Assembly: GCA_003487955.1 (NCBI GenBank)
Contig: DNNJ01000202.1
Coordinates: forward strand, 1 to 6,451
Length of the DNA: 6,451 nt
DNA from: Clostridiales bacterium
GTDB lineage: Bacteria > Bacillota > Clostridia > Tissierellales > Sedimentibacteraceae
Reading direction: 5' to 3'
A program made the position numbers and the translations under genes. Shown here piece after piece: positions 5,962 to 6,451 of this stretch. Numbering within the stretch: the first letter of the stretch is position 1; each line of letters opens with the position of its first letter. The notes under the pieces were generated by a model. It worked only from the letters and a program-made list of their open reading frames with translations. It did not search any database and was not told the origin of the DNA.

Positions 5962-6147
5962 ATGAATAAGAAAAATGGTTTTTTTGGCGGTCTATTCCGT
6001 GCCAAATCTAACAGTTGTTGTAATATGGAAATCGTAGAGGAAACGCCCAAAAATAAAAAGGGTTGTTGTAATATGGAGATTATTGAAGAGCCTGAGGACT
6101 GCTGCTGTGATACAGATGCAGAAGAAAGTTCTAAGGATGAAGAATAG
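5962..6147 (+). CDS. Small cysteine-rich CCNMEI-repeat protein
   Basis: This is a 61-residue protein I do not recognise by name. The N-terminus (MNKKNGFFGGLFRAKS) is basic and aromatic, like a short amphipathic membrane-contacting helix. It is followed by two copies of CCNMEI(V/I)EE, with Cys19-Cys20 and Cys35-Cys36, then a CCC cluster at 47-49 and a very acidic tail (DTDAEESSKDEE). Vicinal cysteine pairs bind trivalent arsenic in the chaperone ArsD, so a soluble or membrane-docked arsenic-binding role is reasonable. That is inference; there is no sequence similarity to ArsD that I can see. AAAGGAGG (5946-5953) gives a strong ribosome binding site 8 bases before the ATG and overlaps the arsP stop, so the gene is translated as part of the operon. 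The start is unambiguous. Confidence 0.8.
   Translation: MNKKNGFFGGLFRAKSNSCCNMEIVEETPKNKKGCCNMEIIEEPEDCCCDTDAEESSKDEE
6014..6077 (+). repeat. 16-bp direct repeat encoding the CCNM motif
   Basis: GTTGTTGTAATATGGA occurs exactly at 6014-6029 and 6062-6077, 48 bases (16 codons) apart and in the same reading frame. The flanking codons are also similar, giving CCNMEIVEE and CCNMEIIEE. This suggests an internal tandem duplication within the gene. Confidence 0.85.
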
Positions 6148-6227
6148 TAGTAACTGCAATGATAATAATGAGCAATATAATAAAGTACAAAAAAAATTCA
6201 TGTAATATTTAAGGAGACAATAAATTA

Positions 6228-6451
6228 ATGGAAAACAAAAATTCACAAGGGATAGGGTTCTTTCAAAAGTATTTGTCAGTTTGGGTAGCACTTTGCATGG
6301 TTGCGGGTGTTGTATTAGGAAAATTTCTACCAGGTGTTCCGGCTTTTTTAGGCAAGTTTGAATATGCTAAAATATCCATACCTATGGCAATATTGATATG
6401 GGTAATGATATATCCTATGATGTTAAAAGTAGACTTTCAAAGCATAAAAAA
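6228..6451 (+). CDS. acr3: Acr3-family arsenite efflux carrier, 3' end outside window
   Basis: The frame begins at ATG 6228, is open to the last base and encodes 74 residues. AAGGAG (6211-6216) lies 11 bases upstream. The N-terminus LSVWVALCMVAGVVLGKFLP followed by ISIPMAILIWVMIYPMMLKV and DFQSI is the classic start of Acr3, a ten-helix arsenite exporter driven by proton motive force in the cytoplasmic membrane. Two transmembrane helices are visible (about 15-34 and 49-67). The catalytically important cysteine of helix 4 lies beyond the window, so intactness cannot be judged. An 80-base gap with no visible promoter separates it from the cysteine-rich gene, so it is probably read from the promoter at 4498. 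The family assignment is confident. Such genes are often labelled arsB although they are unrelated to E. coli ArsB. Confidence 0.93.
   Translation, partial: MENKNSQGIGFFQKYLSVWVALCMVAGVVLGKFLPGVPAFLGKFEYAKISIPMAILIWVMIYPMMLKVDFQSIK

Noticed and set aside
1..6451. tRNA, rRNA, CRISPR array, insertion sequence or attachment site
   Set aside because: I saw no cloverleaf-like sequence, no regularly spaced repeats, no transposase-like protein and no flanking terminal inverted repeats anywhere in the window.

Overview
The window is low-GC, AT-rich DNA with strong AGGAGG-type ribosome binding sites, TTGACA/TATAAT-like promoters and one TTG start. This fits a Firmicute, most likely an anaerobic Clostridia or Tissierellia lineage; that placement is inferred from composition and protein flavour, not from a marker gene. 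Every confident gene lies on the plus strand.

Region 1 (1-1907) is the 3' part of a large transglutaminase-like protein gene that enters the window already in frame. It is closed by a clear rho-independent terminator. It appears unrelated to the genes that follow.

Region 2 (1958-4472) is a metalloid or metal efflux operon with its own promoter. The promoter is TTGACA, a 17-bp spacer and TATTAT, with an inverted repeat just downstream that is a candidate ArsR operator. The order is a CSC-motif permease of the ArsP_1/DUF318 superfamily, an ArsR-family repressor with a CxC sensor, a 77-residue CxxC thioredoxin-like protein, and a cysteine-rich DUF2703-type protein that starts at TTG.

Region 3 (4498-6451, running off the window) is a second, separately promoted arsenic operon. 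Its promoter (TTGACT, 17 bp, TATACT) is overlapped at the -10 by a 12-1-12 imperfect palindrome. The order is a second ArsR repressor with a different CxC site, an ArsP permease (methylarsenite/organoarsenical efflux family), a 61-residue protein with two CCNMEI repeats and a CCC cluster, and the start of an Acr3 arsenite efflux carrier that is cut by the window end.

Together, regions 2 and 3 look like an arsenic-resistance island with three membrane exporters, two repressors and three small cysteine-rich or redox proteins. A plausible division of labour is Acr3 for inorganic arsenite, ArsP for trivalent organoarsenicals, and the first permease for an undetermined thiophilic substrate. The small proteins could supply reducing power or hand thiol-bound metalloid to the pumps. 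No arsenate reductase (ArsC), ArsA or ArsM is visible inside the window. The least familiar item is the CCNMEI-repeat protein between arsP and acr3. The thioredoxin-like/DUF2703 pair behind the first permease is the second candidate for under-described biology.
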